From NCBI GenBank assembly GCA_964480425.1, contig CAYZPY010000154.1:1-5558 (forward strand): DNA of 5,558 nt. Direction: 5' to 3'. The translations under genes and the position numbers were made by a program. The notes under the pieces are model-generated. The model had not been told where the DNA came from. It saw only the letters and a list, made by a program, of their open reading frames with translations, and did not search any database. Every line of letters begins with the position of its first letter. Position 1 is the stretch's first letter. The stretch is from CAYYMD01 sp964480425. Lineage in GTDB: Bacteria; Planctomycetota; Phycisphaerae; SM23-33. Positions 5,495-5,558 of this stretch are shown in pieces.

Positions 5495-5558
5495 AATGCT
5501 CAATTCGAGCCAATTGCTTTGTCTGTAAATGATTGTCGTAAGTAGACGTGAAAAAACT
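5495..5558. other. AT-richer right edge with no recognised feature
   Basis: The last 64 bases are clearly lower in G+C than the rest and contain no ORF, hairpin or promoter that I can support. It may be the leader of a gene beyond the window. Confidence 0.4.

Noticed and set aside
4055..5503. A 482-codon open frame on the minus strand opposite Fic
   Set aside because: Fic on the plus strand has intact catalytic and inhibitory motifs. The likeness of this frame's N-terminus to the other antisense frame is explained by the direct repeat and does not indicate a gene family.

Overview
The window looks like part of a prophage or phage genome from a GC-rich bacterium. Planctomycetota is my best guess, but a weak one. 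It rests on a lysine-tailed HARE-HTH protein of a kind I associate with that phylum, on the terminase type, and on frequent ATA isoleucine codons in otherwise GC-rich genes. No integrase, tRNA, CRISPR array or insertion sequence is visible.

Left half (1-2686, minus strand): a two-gene packaging module is read leftwards. A small protein with a probable DNA-binding fold (2444-2686) overlaps by 4 bases (GTGA) a very long gene that starts with GTG at 2447 and runs open off the left edge. I read it base by base for 815 codons and found no stop. It is a phage terminase large subunit (TerL) whose Walker A motif is split between GK and TT by a 349-residue intein (909-1955). The intein has the signature of the rare class 3 inteins: Ala at position 1, Trp in block B, Cys in block F, and Thr before the final His-Asn. 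It carries two LAGLIDADG-type motifs, one with Asn where the catalytic Asp is expected. Until the intein is removed, the packaging ATPase has no intact nucleotide-binding loop.

Divergent middle (2687-4049, plus strand): an AT-richer intergenic region with short repeats is followed by four small co-directional genes. Each has a good Shine-Dalgarno sequence 7-8 bases before its start. They encode a 66-aa basic protein, a 125-aa zinc-ribbon protein, an 80-aa unknown, and a 103-aa HARE-HTH protein. This resembles a cluster of small accessory phage genes.

Right part (4050-5558): a self-contained Fic-family gene (probable AMP-transferase) has its own sigma70-like promoter and an operator-like dyad. 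It is bracketed by a 79-bp direct repeat (4031-4109 and 5416-5494, 8 mismatches, no gaps). The first copy includes the last codons and stop of the HARE-HTH gene plus a strong hairpin. The second holds a vestige of the same gene end plus the same hairpin with a different loop. This looks like a 'moron' cassette of 1385 bp added by recombination at the repeat.
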